NCBI GenBank assembly: GCA_022478985.1
Contig: JAKSZP010014873.1
Span: 16,435 to 80,434, forward strand
DNA: 64,000 nt
Origin: Massospora cicadina
Taxonomy: Eukaryota; Entomophthoromycota; Entomophthoromycetes; Entomophthorales; Entomophthoraceae
Reading direction: 5' to 3'
In this document: positions 21,300 through 32,140 of the stretch, one piece after another
Layout of the letters: every line of letters starts with the position of its first letter
Numbering within the stretch: position 1 is the first letter of the stretch
The notes under the pieces: model-generated
What the model was told of the DNA's origin: nothing
What the model saw: the letters and a program-made list of their open reading frames with translations, nothing else
Database searches by the model: none
Program-made: the position numbers and the translations under genes

Positions 21300-22772
21300 T
21301 TAGCTTGAGCTCAGGTTACTACATTTACTCCTCCAACCAGTGGTTGGAATAGAATTCCGTCATTGTACTGAGGAATTTTCGCAGGGTATACTACTATTGA
21401 TTCAGGGACGTGTTGAGTGGGTATCGTGGAGGTAGAGGGTCCCATCTCTACTCCACTCCATCTTTTCCCTGATAATATTTGCCTTGCACATAATTCATGT
21501 GGCGATGGTGGCAGAACTTTGCTAAATTACCAGGGCGACTGCATTCATAGCAGTTAACTTCATAAGAACTATGTCCTGAGTTATCATAAGCGGGTTCAGA
21601 TCAGAAGGGTTGGGGTTGTTTGGTATACCCAGTTCCTGGTCAGTAAACCAGTTGTTGACAGTCAGTGTAATTGGGTCCAGGTCGATAACTGGGTTGCTGG
21701 CAGTTGTCATGGCCAGCCCATTGATGCTGATCATACTGCTGATTATAATTTGGACGAGGACAAGGAGCAGAGCTATAGTAAGGCTGAGGATTACTAGATG
21801 AAGCTGGAGGCAGCCAATAGTATTCTCCAGAATAAGAGGGTGCTGGGGCAGTGGTAGTCTTACAATCAAAATTCGGTGGCGAAAAGTTAGGGGGATACCT
21901 GTCATAGAAACTGTACAATTTTAAGCAGAGGTACGTCATCATCCAGAAGTTGCAAAATAACATTAGAAAGTTTGCAATATGGCTTTACCACAGCGGACAT
22001 GGCAATGCACACATCAGCTTCTGCTAAGTACCTGGCTCCAATCAGTACATGGTCTTCTGTGGTGAAACAATCAGCGAACTTGATGAGAGTCTCTTTTTGA
22101 CAGAACCAGATTGTTAAAAATTCTGCTTTCCATTGCGACATTTTTGAGTTTCCCCCAAACAAGCGGAGCACGGTGTCCTTTATGTCCTTATAGGAGATGG
22201 AGCTATTAGGGAGGTAACAGGTGACCTGATCAGCGCTTCCTACGTCCAGGGCAGATATTAGCAGCTTAGCCTTTCGTTTATCAGAGGCTCCTTCCGCAGC
22301 TAACTCAAATCAACTAAAGAGCCTATGGATGTTCCCATTGCGGTCAAATGGGGTATCTTTTCAATATTTTCATCTCTTCATTTTCAGTAGTTAGGTCTGC
22401 ACTGAGGAATGGAACGAGACCCAAAAGCAGACTCATAATGAGTAGCAGGATTAGCGGAAGTGGGGATATTCATTGCTTCAGGGGTAGCATGACCATTGGT
22501 TGTAGGTGGTACAGCCATTACTGAAGGTAAGTGGTGTTCTGACTCATATGAATATCCGTTGCTATTATCATGAAGGTCGTAGCTATGACCAGCGCTGTTT
22601 TCTCCTCATAGGATGCTTCTTCTTGATAGTCATCATCCTCCCAGCATGACGACTGAGAAGGAGTAGAGAATCTTTGTTCTGCATATTGCAACCGCTGTGT
22701 GGTATCATTTAGTTGTTCAGTAAGTTCTTCGTTTTGTTGTACCAAGATTCTTATTTGACTAAACGTACTATC
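21300..22772 (-). pseudogene. Gypsy Gag (G1), N-terminus cut by LINE-B
   Basis: Gag forms the particle and packages RNA. The N-terminal part (22772-22600) is heptad-like (MHQLDSTFSQIRILVQQNEEL), a probable coiled coil. The capsid-like middle (22171-21902) includes WKAEFLTIWFCQKETLIKFAD. A Tyr/Pro/Gln-rich segment follows at about 21900-21640. A single zinc knuckle at 21552-21511 reads CYECSRPGNLAKFC, with Asn where His is normal. Several frames are needed. LINE-B inserted in the N-terminal coding region; the lost start side lies at about 29261-29330. Confidence 0.68.
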
Positions 22773-22879
22773 AAGTTGATGCATGACGAAATCTCTTTCT
22801 GCTAAGCATCACTTTTCGAAAATCAATTCAGCCTAAAATTTAGCTCCACTAAAGAGATTTACGAAAACTATTAGCAAAT

Positions 22880-25599
22880 ATGGCGGGAAACCCCGCAAAA
22901 GAACCCGCAGGCTATGCCAAACGAGCCAGCACCACCCCCAAACAAAGCAACCCTCGGTTACCCACCTCAGGGTCAACCAGAATCACCCGCTCTCAAGCAG
23001 CAGCCATGAAAGCAGGCACCACCCCCAACCTGGAGCTACTTCAACTAGCGCCAGTTCACCTGATCGCACTTCTGCAACCTGCACGCCTAACAGCTCTGTG
23101 TGCGCTGCCTCCCACCAACCCGCTGGGCCCCCTCCAACCAAGGAGGCCATCACCCACGCTGTTTTAATGGCGTCTGCTCAGTTGAATGCAACTCAGCCCA
23201 TCCAGACATTCACCTCCCCCATTGTGTCAGCTAATTCAGCCCCATCTATTATTGCTGACACTGTGTTTCCGGCTCCCTCTATGAGGGGCGATACCCAGCT
23301 ACCTGGCCCCCAAATCCTCAGATGTAAGGTTGGATTAGCCGCACATTCTGGTTCACTAAGCACCAAATTGGGACAATCTACTCTTCCCAATGAGGATTCA
23401 AATGGTTCGGATTTTGGAACTTCACACCAGTTCCAATCTCACCCGTCCCATTTAAACCCCATAATCGGCACTTCTCAAGTCGACATTTTATCTCAATATG
23501 CTGAAAACGACCAATTCACCAATCAGCCAGTGAGTTTTGCCCACGAAATCACAGCAAATACTCGGGCTGAATTTACCCAAATAGATTGGGATGGTGATGA
23601 AACATCGCCCTCCTCCCAATTGGCTGGAGTTAATTCCAATCTGGATGGGACTCCCCAATTTAGCGAGGCCCAACAATCACCTGGCCCCCAAACCCTCGGA
23701 TGTAAGGTTGGATTAGCCGCACATTCTGGTTCACTAAGCACCAAATTGGGACAATCTACTCTTCCCAATGGGGATTTAAATGGTTCAGATTTTGGAACTT
23801 CACACCAGTTCCAGACTCACCCGTCCCATTTAAACCCCATAATTGGCACTTCTCAAGTCGGCACTTTATCTCAATATGCTGAAAACGACCAATTCACCAA
23901 TCAGCCAGTGAGTTTTGCCCACGAAATCACAGCAAATACTCGGGCTGAATTTACCCAAATAGATTGGGATGGTGATGAAACATCTCCCTCTTCCCAACTG
24001 GATGGAGTTAATTCCAATCTGGATGGGCCTCCCCAATTTAGCGAGGCCCAACAAACCGCCCCTCAATTTAATATGACACCAGCAACTGCTGTAACATTTT
24101 AGAAACAAGGGAACTCCGCAAACTTGTCCAAACCACCAGCTCACAATCAACCTGCAATTGCAGCCCAAAGCAAACACAAACGTACCAAAGGAGCCACTGG
24201 GGCGTGGCAAAAACCTCTGGCACCAACGCTACCCAAAGCTGATCCCCGTGAAGTGGCGTTTATTGCTGATGTTAAGAAGAAATGGGCCGAAACTAGAGCG
24301 CAAAAAGCTCTACCTCGCTCAACCCTCTCCCACGCAATTCGCCTTTATTATGGGCATAACCCTGTTGAATTCTATACAGAGGATTACTTCTCATACTTTG
24401 CAGCGATTGCGGAGACATTCCCTATTAACACCACCATCCATGAATCAGTGGAGGGCCACTACATCGATGTGGGCTTCACTGAAGCTGCCCTTGCTGACCA
24501 TGCTGCCACCCTCCAGGTCATTATTCCACGCGGATCTCTTCGCATCTCCCGCACACGCTCTCACCTGGAGAAAATTTCATGGGTTACTTTTTCCAACCTA
24601 CCAACGACTGTTAATCATGAGTCTCTTAAACTGGCACTCCATCGTGGTTTAATGGAGTTTGGGTCTGTTCTTTCAGTGGACTTTAGCGTCCCCTCTTACT
24701 ATGCTCCCACTCAAAGAGCTCGCACTGCTAGGGCGTCGTTCATCCCCTCCCTCACTGTATCCCGCAACATTGAGGTTATTCCTCGTGTGGCGGTAGTTGG
24801 GGCATGCCCTGAGATCTTCTTTGTCGACCCTGATCAGGCGCGCCCCCGGTGTTCATGGTGTAACGCCCTTGGACACTTGTATAGTGGCTGCACAGCTCGA
24901 AAACAAGCCCTCTTAGCCACCACCCAGGGGCCTAAACCAGGCCAAAAACGATCCCACGTGGCTGCAGCAGCAATTCCACAACCCACACAATGGGTTCCCG
25001 TTCAAGACCTGTCCCCTGAGGCCTTACGCCTAGCAGTTGAAACAGCTAACCCCACTATTGGTATGGGATACCTTCGAGCTCATGCCCCCCTTCCAATGGG
25101 CACCCCCTCCAATCTCCCAGAGTCAACTCCCTCTCTCACCAAGCGCAAGGCATCTCCCACAGGGTGCCCCTCGTCAGCCACCCCCACTCAGGGCTCCGCG
25201 GCACCCCCACCAACCTCCACCAGCGATTTATCGCATCAACCCTCAACTCCCAATGGAGCTATGCCCACCAGCATGGACTGGCAACTCGCGGCCTGCGGTA
25301 GAAGTGCCACCTCAAAGAGTCCTACCCCAACCCCACAGTCCATTTCGCGCGGATCCTTTGCAGTGTTGGAGGAAGTGAATATGGACTCAGACTCATCAAA
25401 TGGTGACACCGCGGAGGTCACCATTGAGCACCCTCAGGTCCTTCCCCTGCAACGGAGCGGGGGCAGCATCCTAGGCTGGCTTACTGGGTCCTCCGCCCCC
25501 CACCCTCTCCTTCCCCTCAGAACCCTCGACGCTCCTCACGGATTGCAGCTAATAGTCAAGCTAAAGGACTCAAAACTAGCCGCCTCACAGCAGCAGTAG
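22880..25599 (+). pseudogene. LINE-B ORF1 protein
   Basis: The ATG at 22880 starts a Lys/Pro/Thr-rich N-terminus with RITRSQAAAMKAG. The frame then shifts by about 23040 into the frame used from there to the end. A long Ser/Thr/Gln region follows that includes a 126-codon tandem duplication. An in-frame TAG lies at 24100-24102. From 24124 the frame is open for 491 codons: an RRM-like region (SWVTFSNLPTTVNHESLKLAL, about residues 155-180), a zinc knuckle CSWCNALGHLYSGC (near 24852-24893) and a proline/serine-rich tail. One frameshift and one stop are the only visible defects. Confidence 0.8.
23301..24056 (+). repeat. In-frame tandem duplication in LINE-B ORF1 (2 x 378 bp)
   Basis: The units 23301-23678 and 23679-24056 are nearly identical, each 126 codons, beginning PGPQ(I/T)L and ending EAQQ. 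Only scattered substitutions separate them. The length is a multiple of three, so the frame is kept. Confidence 0.93.
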
Positions 25600-25641
25600 G
25601 TTTAAGCTCTGGCAACCCCCAGGACATGGAGGGGAACAGCT

Positions 25642-26498
25642 ATGAGTCCCCATGGCAGCACCCTGGCCCTGCAATCCATCAACGCAAATGGGTTGCGGGA
25701 CTTTAAGCGGAGAGCCCGCCTCCTCCGAAACTTCAGGTCAGCACAAATTGACATCGCTGCTGTCCAGGAGCCCCATATCCTCCCCCATGAACAATCTGCA
25801 TGGAATGAACAGTTTGGAGGCAACTCCTTCTGGACAAACCATGCCGCCCTTATTGTTTTGAATCCCCGGGTCAAAACCCATTCTTTTTCACAATATCTAG
25901 GTGGTCGCCTCATACTGGCCAAACTCACCACTCCTGACTTCTCCTTCTTCGCTGCAAGCATCTACCTGCCTAATGCAGGTCAGGAGCAAAATCGGCTCTT
26001 GGAAGAGCTCCTCCAACTCAATCTCCCACGGAATACAGTCCTCTTAGGAGATTTCAACACAACCATAAGTCGCGTCCGTGACTCTTACCCCCTGCAGCAA
26101 AGGAACGCCCTGGATCAAGTCGCCTCCAGGATTTCCTTCGCCTGAGTGGCTTTATAGATGCGCTTCCACCCTCCGCGTCTGGCCTAGGTTGCATGACTAG
26201 GATCCAGTATGAGGGAGGAGCTTTCCAGTCAGCGTCACGCATAGATATGGCACTGATTGGCCCCCTGCTAATTGGCCGCGTCTCCTCTCCCATCTCTCGT
26301 GACAACCATCTGAGTGATCACAGGTCACTCACCGTTGTCCTCACCACCACACTTAGACCGTCGCGTAGGTTCTGGCCTAGGGTTGCCCCAGCTCTTCTCA
26401 ACAACCCCTTCACTAAGGAGAAGCTGTCTATGACTATCCGGGAGACTCTCACCTCCCCCCACCCCATCTGCTTGACCACAAGGCTAAATGGGCGGTGA
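25642..26498 (+). pseudogene. LINE-B ORF2 N-terminal part: APE endonuclease
   Basis: The ATG at 25642 is in the ORF1 frame. Endonuclease motifs: QSINANGL, DIAAVQEPH (catalytic E), LLGDFNTTISR (GDFN, near 26047), ASRIDMALIG (near 26236) and LSDHRSL (SDH, near 26311). All expected catalytic residues are present. A frameshift lies near 26140-26190 between GDFN and RIDM, and another near 26490 where the RT frame begins. This nicking enzyme would cut at A/T-rich targets (inferred from the TSD). Confidence 0.85.
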
Positions 26499-29188
26499 CC
26501 AAGGAGGGCATCACCCACGTTGCTTACAACTGTGCCAAAGCCCAGATGACTGCAGCTCGCGCCAGAGTCAAAAGGGCGGAAGCCAGAATCAGACATCTAG
26601 AGCGAAACTGCCAGCCTTCGCCCTCTCCCAGATGGTTGGAAGACTGGGAAGCGGCGCAGGAAGCACTCCGCTTGAAGCTCACACTGAAGGAAGAACGGGC
26701 AGTAAACTTTACAACATCTCGTTACTATGCTCAATGGGAACGCCCCACCCGCTTCTTCTTTCAGAAACAGAAAGCCCGGTCTACAGCGCAGGATATTACT
26801 GCACTGAAGATTGGCACTACAACCACTTCAGACAAGGAGGAAATCACGCAGGAACTACACCGCTTCTACTCTAGCCTCTTCCATGCCACCCAGGTGGACC
26901 CATCGGACATCCAAGACTTCCTGTGGCGGGCTCCAGAGCCGCCCATTGACCCACGGGCTGATGAGGCTCTACTGGCGCCTATTTCTATCCAGGAGGTGAT
27001 GGAAACCCTTCTGAAATCCCCACGGCTTAAAGCCCCAGGCCCAGACGGAATACCCTTTGAGGTGTACCTTCTGGAACCTGCAGTGATAGCCAGAACCCTC
27101 CGCGACCTCTTCGCTGCACTCTTGGTGAATGGCGAGGTCCTCCCCGACTCCAGAGGCTCAATCACGACCCTCATTCACAAGAAGTCAGACCGTGAGAACC
27201 TGGCGAACTGGCGCCCCATAGCGTTGATCAACACAGACCACAAGCTCTTCACGAAGCTTCTGGCCAACCGCATCACCAAATGGGTGTCACCTCGCCTCTC
27301 CCCATCCCAGTACGGTTTTATTCCGGGGAGGTCGTTATGGGACAACTATAATGACCTTCACGTGACTTTGACTGCTAACTCTCGTAAGGTGAATGGCTTT
27401 GTGGCTCTCCTGGATATGGAGAAAGCATATGATCGGGTAGCCTGGAAGTATATTGATGCTTCCCTTGCCCGCTTCCATCTCCCACCCGCAGCTAGGCGCT
27501 GGATATCAGCGCTCTATGACCAGCTCCACACCAGAGTCCTGGCGCCAATGGGTTTCACAGTGGCAGTACCAGTTGGACAAGGTCTCCGGCAAGGGGACCC
27601 CCTGAGCCCTATCCTTTTTAACATCACCCTTGACCCCCTCTTGGCCTCCTTACAGGACAAGCTAACAGGGATTCTGGTCCCAGGTAAAGCCCCCACACGC
27701 ACCATGGCATTTGCAGATGACACTGCCATTGTATTTGGCTGCCCTGGGGATGTTGCCCTCGCTGCTGTGACCATTGAGAGGTACACCAAGGCGTCCAACG
27801 CCATGGTCAACACCTCCAAGACAACAGTTGTGCAGGTCGGCTCCCCCACCTTCCCCCCATCATTTGGTATTGAACCTGAGCGCGGTACCTTCCGTCACCT
27901 GGGCGTTCTCACCAACCAACAAGGAGTTGCGCTAAAAGACAATGAGGACTTGCTCCTTGCAGCAGTTAACTCCAGGTTTGCCAGCTGGAACCGGCGGCAC
28001 ATCACCCCCCAGGGTCGAGCTCTGATGGCCAATGTGTTCCTTCTCTCCAAAGTCTGGTTCCTAGCGCACGTCTGCCCATTCACAGATGCCTTTTATACGC
28101 GGCTCAATGTACTCCTCCGCTGTTGGATCTGGGGCTCAAACCATCCACCAATGGCCCTCTCAACCATTTCCCGACCCTGCAATGAAGGGGGCCTAGGGCT
28201 TCTAGACACGCGATCCCACGCCACCACAATCTTCCTGAAGTTCCTATGGCCGATTGTCTGCTGGGACGCGACCCCCATGCCCCAATGGGCGCCCGCCCTC
28301 CGCCAGTCAGTGTCAGCAGCTCTGGGTCTTCCTAGAGCATCTCTGACCTCATTAGGGGAGTGGCTCACAAACCACCCAGGCCATCGCCTAAAACCATCCT
28401 CATCCCCCTACTGGAACCAGGCTCTCCTTGCCCTGAAACGAGTAGGCGCGCGGATCCACCATGCCTTCCCATACAGAAGGGAAGGCCCTGGCCTCAGCCC
28501 ACGTCGCCATGCAATTGTGCACAATGGACAAGTTGTCACAACTCGCCTCAACCCCCAAGATCGTCCTCCCATCCGCCCAAGACTCCTTGAGCTCCTCCCT
28601 CCTTCCGTGAGATTTGACCTTAAGGAATTGTGGAAGGACGTCTATCACCCCATCCTGTCAGCAAAGGTGTCCAACACCTTATGGAGGGTGCTCCACTGTT
28701 CATACAGGACAGGGGACTGGACTGGCCCTACCTTCCAGCACCGAAGCTGCCCCCGCTGTGTGGAGCCTATTGACTCCCACCTCCATCGATTTTTCACCTG
28801 TCCAGGTGTCGCCGCATTTTGGCCAAAGGCCCGCGCGCTCCTCCATGCTCAGCCCTGGTCTGGACACCCTGTGCAAGACCTCATGTTTGAGCAGACATTG
28901 CCTGGTTGCCACCGACCCCTCCGTGTCCTCGCCTATGCCACAGCCATCTGGACCATCCATAACTCCTTCCTTCGTGCTGCCTTTGACCTGCAGGTGTGGA
29001 CCCTTCCACACATGATCACCCACTTTCAGGTACACTTTGAGATGGCCCTGAAGGTCTGCACTATGTCGCCAACCCTCCCCCGCTCAGTTATCACTGCAGC
29101 ACGGCTCTGGCGCGCAAACCCCCTCCCTTTCTCGATGCCTCCTCCCCTCCCCTTCCCTCGCCTCAGGCTCTTAGGAGCCCAGGCGTAA
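26495..29188 (+). CDS. LINE-B ORF2 main part: reverse transcriptase and zinc knuckle
   Basis: An uninterrupted 897-codon frame, the longest in the window. An N-terminal helical linker (residues 1-130) is followed by RT: NWRPIALINTDHKLFTKLLA, QYGFIPGRSLWDN, ALLDMEKAYDRVAW, GLRQGDPLSPILFNI, MAFADDTAIVFG (catalytic DD, near 27715), NTSKTTVVQVG and FRHLGVLTNQ. The thumb region is complete. The C-terminus has CPRCVEPIDSHLHRFFTC (near 28750-28803), a CCHC-type knuckle, then an aromatic-rich tail. No RNase H domain is seen. It is joined to the endonuclease by a frameshift, so the element is probably just inactive. Confidence 0.9.
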   Translation: MTKEGITHVAYNCAKAQMTAARARVKRAEARIRHLERNCQPSPSPRWLEDWEAAQEALRLKLTLKEERAVNFTTSRYYAQWERPTRFFFQKQKARSTAQDITALKIGTTTTSDKEEITQELHRFYSSLFHATQVDPSDIQDFLWRAPEPPIDPRADEALLAPISIQEVMETLLKSPRLKAPGPDGIPFEVYLLEPAVIARTLRDLFAALLVNGEVLPDSRGSITTLIHKKSDRENLANWRPIALINTDHKLFTKLLANRITKWVSPRLSPSQYGFIPGRSLWDNYNDLHVTLTANSRKVNGFVALLDMEKAYDRVAWKYIDASLARFHLPPAARRWISALYDQLHTRVLAPMGFTVAVPVGQGLRQGDPLSPILFNITLDPLLASLQDKLTGILVPGKAPTRTMAFADDTAIVFGCPGDVALAAVTIERYTKASNAMVNTSKTTVVQVGSPTFPPSFGIEPERGTFRHLGVLTNQQGVALKDNEDLLLAAVNSRFASWNRRHITPQGRALMANVFLLSKVWFLAHVCPFTDAFYTRLNVLLRCWIWGSNHPPMALSTISRPCNEGGLGLLDTRSHATTIFLKFLWPIVCWDATPMPQWAPALRQSVSAALGLPRASLTSLGEWLTNHPGHRLKPSSSPYWNQALLALKRVGARIHHAFPYRREGPGLSPRRHAIVHNGQVVTTRLNPQDRPPIRPRLLELLPPSVRFDLKELWKDVYHPILSAKVSNTLWRVLHCSYRTGDWTGPTFQHRSCPRCVEPIDSHLHRFFTCPGVAAFWPKARALLHAQPWSGHPVQDLMFEQTLPGCHRPLRVLAYATAIWTIHNSFLRAAFDLQVWTLPHMITHFQVHFEMALKVCTMSPTLPRSVITAARLWRANPLPFSMPPPLPFPRLRLLGAQA

Positions 29189-29245
29189 TTCAATAAACAT
29201 CGATGAATCCCCCCCTTGGGTTGGGACCATCTAGTACTAAAAAAA
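29189..29245 (+). promoter_or_regulatory. LINE-B 3' UTR and tail
   Basis: The short 3' UTR contains AATAAA at 29192-29197 and ends in CCATCTAGTACTA followed by A's that merge with the TSD. The same 18 terminal bases occur alone at 57826-57843 in reverse orientation. Confidence 0.75.
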
Positions 29246-29260
29246 AAGTTGATGCATGAC

Positions 29261-29456
29261 CGCGTTATGTTCTCAAAGGAGTTTGGCTTGGTTTTTGAGT
29301 ACCACGTCCAAGGTAACTTTGATTTCCTCATATGAAGCGGATATGGAGTTTTGGGAGGACTCCCCAATTACATGACTTGGGTAAAGCATAATTGGTGACT
29401 GAAGTTCCCGAGTGTTGGGTGGTTGATTAATGGGCCCCCTGTAGTGAGCACCACTT
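29261..29456 (-). other. G1 leader with tRNA primer-binding site
   Basis: This is the leader and probable start of gag, between LINE-B and the 5' LTR. The primer site at 29434-29453 reads TGGTGCTCACTACAGGGGGC on the minus strand. It lies three bases from the LTR terminal CA. An identical 20-mer is in G2 (44320-44339), and G3 has a two-base variant (57140-57159). Confidence 0.75.
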
Positions 29457-30021
29457 TGTAAATTTAAATGGTATTGCTAGGATCCGTTGAGCTACTTGCA
29501 CAGGGTGAGCCCTCTGAGCAACGGACGGACGATGTTAAGGTTTTCAGTCCTTTGGATGCACTTGAAAATATATTTAAAAATAGGAGCAATCGCTCCAACA
29601 GTTCTTTTATTTATTTTATAAATACAGCTATGTTTCGCTGTCTCGCTCATCTTTTTCTAAAAAAACCCTCCTCTCTCAATCGCCTATTTAGCTTATATAC
29701 ATCAGCTGCAGGCGATACTATTTCTCATTGCTTGGGTTATTCTATTCCGCTGATTTTCCTCAAATTTGACTCTTTATTTTTAATCTGCTGTCACCCTATT
29801 TGTAGGCAATTTACTTTGTATTCGCCAAACATCAACATTGCCTTATTGCCTTATCGCCTTATATAAAGGCGATCTAATAAACTCATTATATCCAATAGGA
29901 CTCGTTATATCTCAATATCGCCTCAGTTCAAGACAATCAAATCTTCATAACTGATAAAGTGTTTGGCGGTTTCTGCCCAGCTGTCCCAAGACTATCATCC
30001 AGTCATATCAAAATTGCGACA
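29457..30021 (-). repeat. G1 5' LTR
   Basis: The 565-bp LTR has ends TG/CA on both strands. It aligns with 6053-6177 plus 16746-17181 apart from scattered substitutions. It is followed by the TSD GTGCC at 30022-30026. Confidence 0.88.
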
Positions 30022-30182
30022 GTGCCAAAAAAAAGTAAGTTCTTGGACTATCTAAGAGGTTGTTGGATTTTGGCTTTGAAAAAGGCTCACTGATGCTTTC
30101 TGCCTTGAATTCAACAATTTAATCCAGGGATTTATCATACCACTGATAAGAAAATAATAGAAATCTAAATAATACTAAAAGG

Positions 30183-32140
30183 GACTTTTCTTTCCACTCA
30201 AAGTCACTTTTAAGTGATTTTTACAAAAACAGAAAAGTAAGTAAACAATTAGCAATTAAATGCCAACCACGGCCATTCGATCCCCAATGATGTCAGATTT
30301 GCCACTGGCTGCTCCAGTGTGGGGCAGCAGCAAAACCCCGCCTAGCATTTTCTGTCCAATGGGAAAACGCGCTCGGTCTGGATAATCAAGTTTAAATAAG
30401 TCCTTGGATCAGTTTAGTCCATCCAAGGATCTCACCATCCACCTGGCATGAACCCAGGCGGTGCCTCACAGCCCACTTGTTCTCCCCCACTCCCAGCTCT
30501 GTTTTGGCCTTTGGGTCGAGTACAGTAGATTGTTCCCATATGAGGAATGTACAATTATTGACTTGGCCCAGGCGGTGATGCAGCCAGCTGGCTTCATTGA
30601 CTTCCACCCCTTTAAGGGGATTTCAACCTCAGCTTCACCTGCAAAGCTGATGCTGCCACTGCGGCTACTTTGCCTTTGGTCTTCAAGGGCACCCCTATAC
30701 CAACAACATGCACCTGGCTCCCCACTGACACCACTATGGTGGTTCAGTTCGCGGGGTTGCCCACTCACCTCCACCCACAGTGCTCCATCAGGAATTAATG
30801 GATTATCTACATATGGCTCCAACCCCATCCTTCAGTTTGTGGTCCCCAATGGGGCCTCTTGACTAGCTGGGCCTCAGGCATTTGCCACAATCATCCCCTT
30901 AAATTTTAAAATTGCTTTGGTGATTCCACCCCATGCCATTATACCCTCAGCCCCTGACCACCCATTCTGGGCCCGTGTAGAGGGTGGAAGGACAATCTGT
31001 CACACCTGCTTTGAGTTAGATCACTTAAAGCACTAATTCCCCCTCCCTCACAACTTCCTCAAACCCAGCGCGGTCATCGCAAGGCCCCCAATTTTCCTCA
31101 CACCCTACTACTTTTATGACATGGGGTACAATCTTACCCCTCCTTCCCCAATGTCTGCTGCAGCCAATCAGCCCCTCCCTCAGGCCAGTGCCACATGCGC
31201 CTCGCCCAGTGCTACTTGCACCTTATTTAATCAGGATTGGCTTGGACTAATGTGGGTTCCCACGTTATTCTGCAATCTCCAGCCACACCACTTCGATTTT
31301 CTGACCCAAAGTTTGAGTTTGATTTGAACCCATGGTCCTCATTGGATGAAACTGATATGATGGTAATTTTATAGAGGCATCGCAACCCACATTCCACAAA
31401 TTTGCCTAGAGTAAAACTCCCAAACTGGTCACCCAACAATATTACACCCCCCAACTGGATGCCGTGGAGTTCTGCTCGGACCACCAGCTTGCTGTTGCAG
31501 CAGCCACCCACCCTGATGTAACTTCTATTTGTGAAATGGCAGAGTCATCAGTAGCAGCACTAGCCATGGAAATCCCGCCCCCTCATCCTCAGGACATCCA
31601 CACCCATAACAACAAAATGTTTATTGAAAGTTCCCACAGACGCGCTAAGGATGCCATCCAGAGAGTGGTTTCTGCATCGCAGGCCAACTCTCAAGTTACC
31701 CATGCCTCCATGGCTTCACTGTACCAGCTCCCTGCCCTCCGCTTTAAGGCAAAGTCCACCCTTGCCAAATACATTGGCGACTTACTGATGTACAATCAAT
31801 TCCTCAAGCAGCCACTTGTTTCTGACCTCGCTCCCCATGTCGCTGATCACCCTACCCCTTTGCTCTCCACCTTGGCTCATGCTCTCGCTGATGAGGCGAA
31901 TGAGACTGAGAATGAGCCCCCTGATCCCCCCTCCCCTTCTGCCATGGTAGGATGAGCACCCCGGCGCTGTCCCACCTGGCAGGTTGGTATCTCGATTGTT
32001 TTGTTTCGCCCATTCTTTGAATGGACATTTTATTTTGGTCTGAGAATTTAGTTAGTTCATCTTTTTTCTTTGTTTTGTCACTTTCTGCGCTTCAGCAATG
32101 CCCATCCCTGGTCAGCGTGCCTCATAATTAAATAAAAATT
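30183..32140 (+). mobile_element. HAL-2: ORF1-only non-LTR element, full length
   Basis: This 1.96-kb element is flanked by the 17-bp TSD taaataatactaaaagg (30166-30182 and 32141-32157), inside the solo LTR. The 5' end reads GACTTTTCTTTCCACTC, close to the CTTTTCTTTCTCG start of LINE-A. The 3' end reads ATCCCTGGTCAGCGTGCCTC then AATTAAATAAAAATT. It holds ORF1-like sequence only. Confidence 0.87.
30448..31954 (+). pseudogene. HAL ORF1 protein (HAL-2), broken
   Basis: It matches HAL-1 and HAL-3. An N-terminal PAGFIDFHPFKG block lies near 30590. The RRM-like middle is VVQFAGLPTHL near 30750. The knuckle remnant CHTCFELDHLKH near 30997-31035 has lost its last Cys and carries a stop. The C-terminal domain is open from 31464 to 31955 (SDHQLAVAAATHPD, AKDAIQRVVSASQ) and ends in an acidic, proline-rich tail. 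Multiple frames are needed upstream. RNA binding is inferred. Confidence 0.65.

Larger units (their letters stand above)
22788..29245 (+). mobile_element. LINE-B, near-intact full-length non-LTR retrotransposon
   Basis: This is a 6.46-kb plus-strand element flanked by the 15-bp TSD aagttgatgcatgac (22773-22787 and 29246-29260), inserted in G1 gag. It carries ORF1, ORF2 and an A-run at the 3' end (GGGACCATCTAGTACTA then A's). It is more GC-rich than its surroundings and has few lesions, so it is the youngest LINE here. Its RT and knuckle type resemble family A, but the 3' tail is unrelated. It belongs in the L1-like/Tad-like APE-bearing group; finer placement needs a tree. Confidence 0.92.

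Noticed and set aside
29424..29456. Treating TGTAGTGAGCACC as the start of the G1 LTR
   Set aside because: Comparison with G2 and G3 shows it is the complement of the primer-binding site, not LTR.
31464..31560. SDHQLA in HAL ORF1 as a relic of the LINE endonuclease SDHQLV motif
   Set aside because: Flanking residues do not align with the endonuclease and the domain recurs as a unit in three HALs; chance similarity is more likely.
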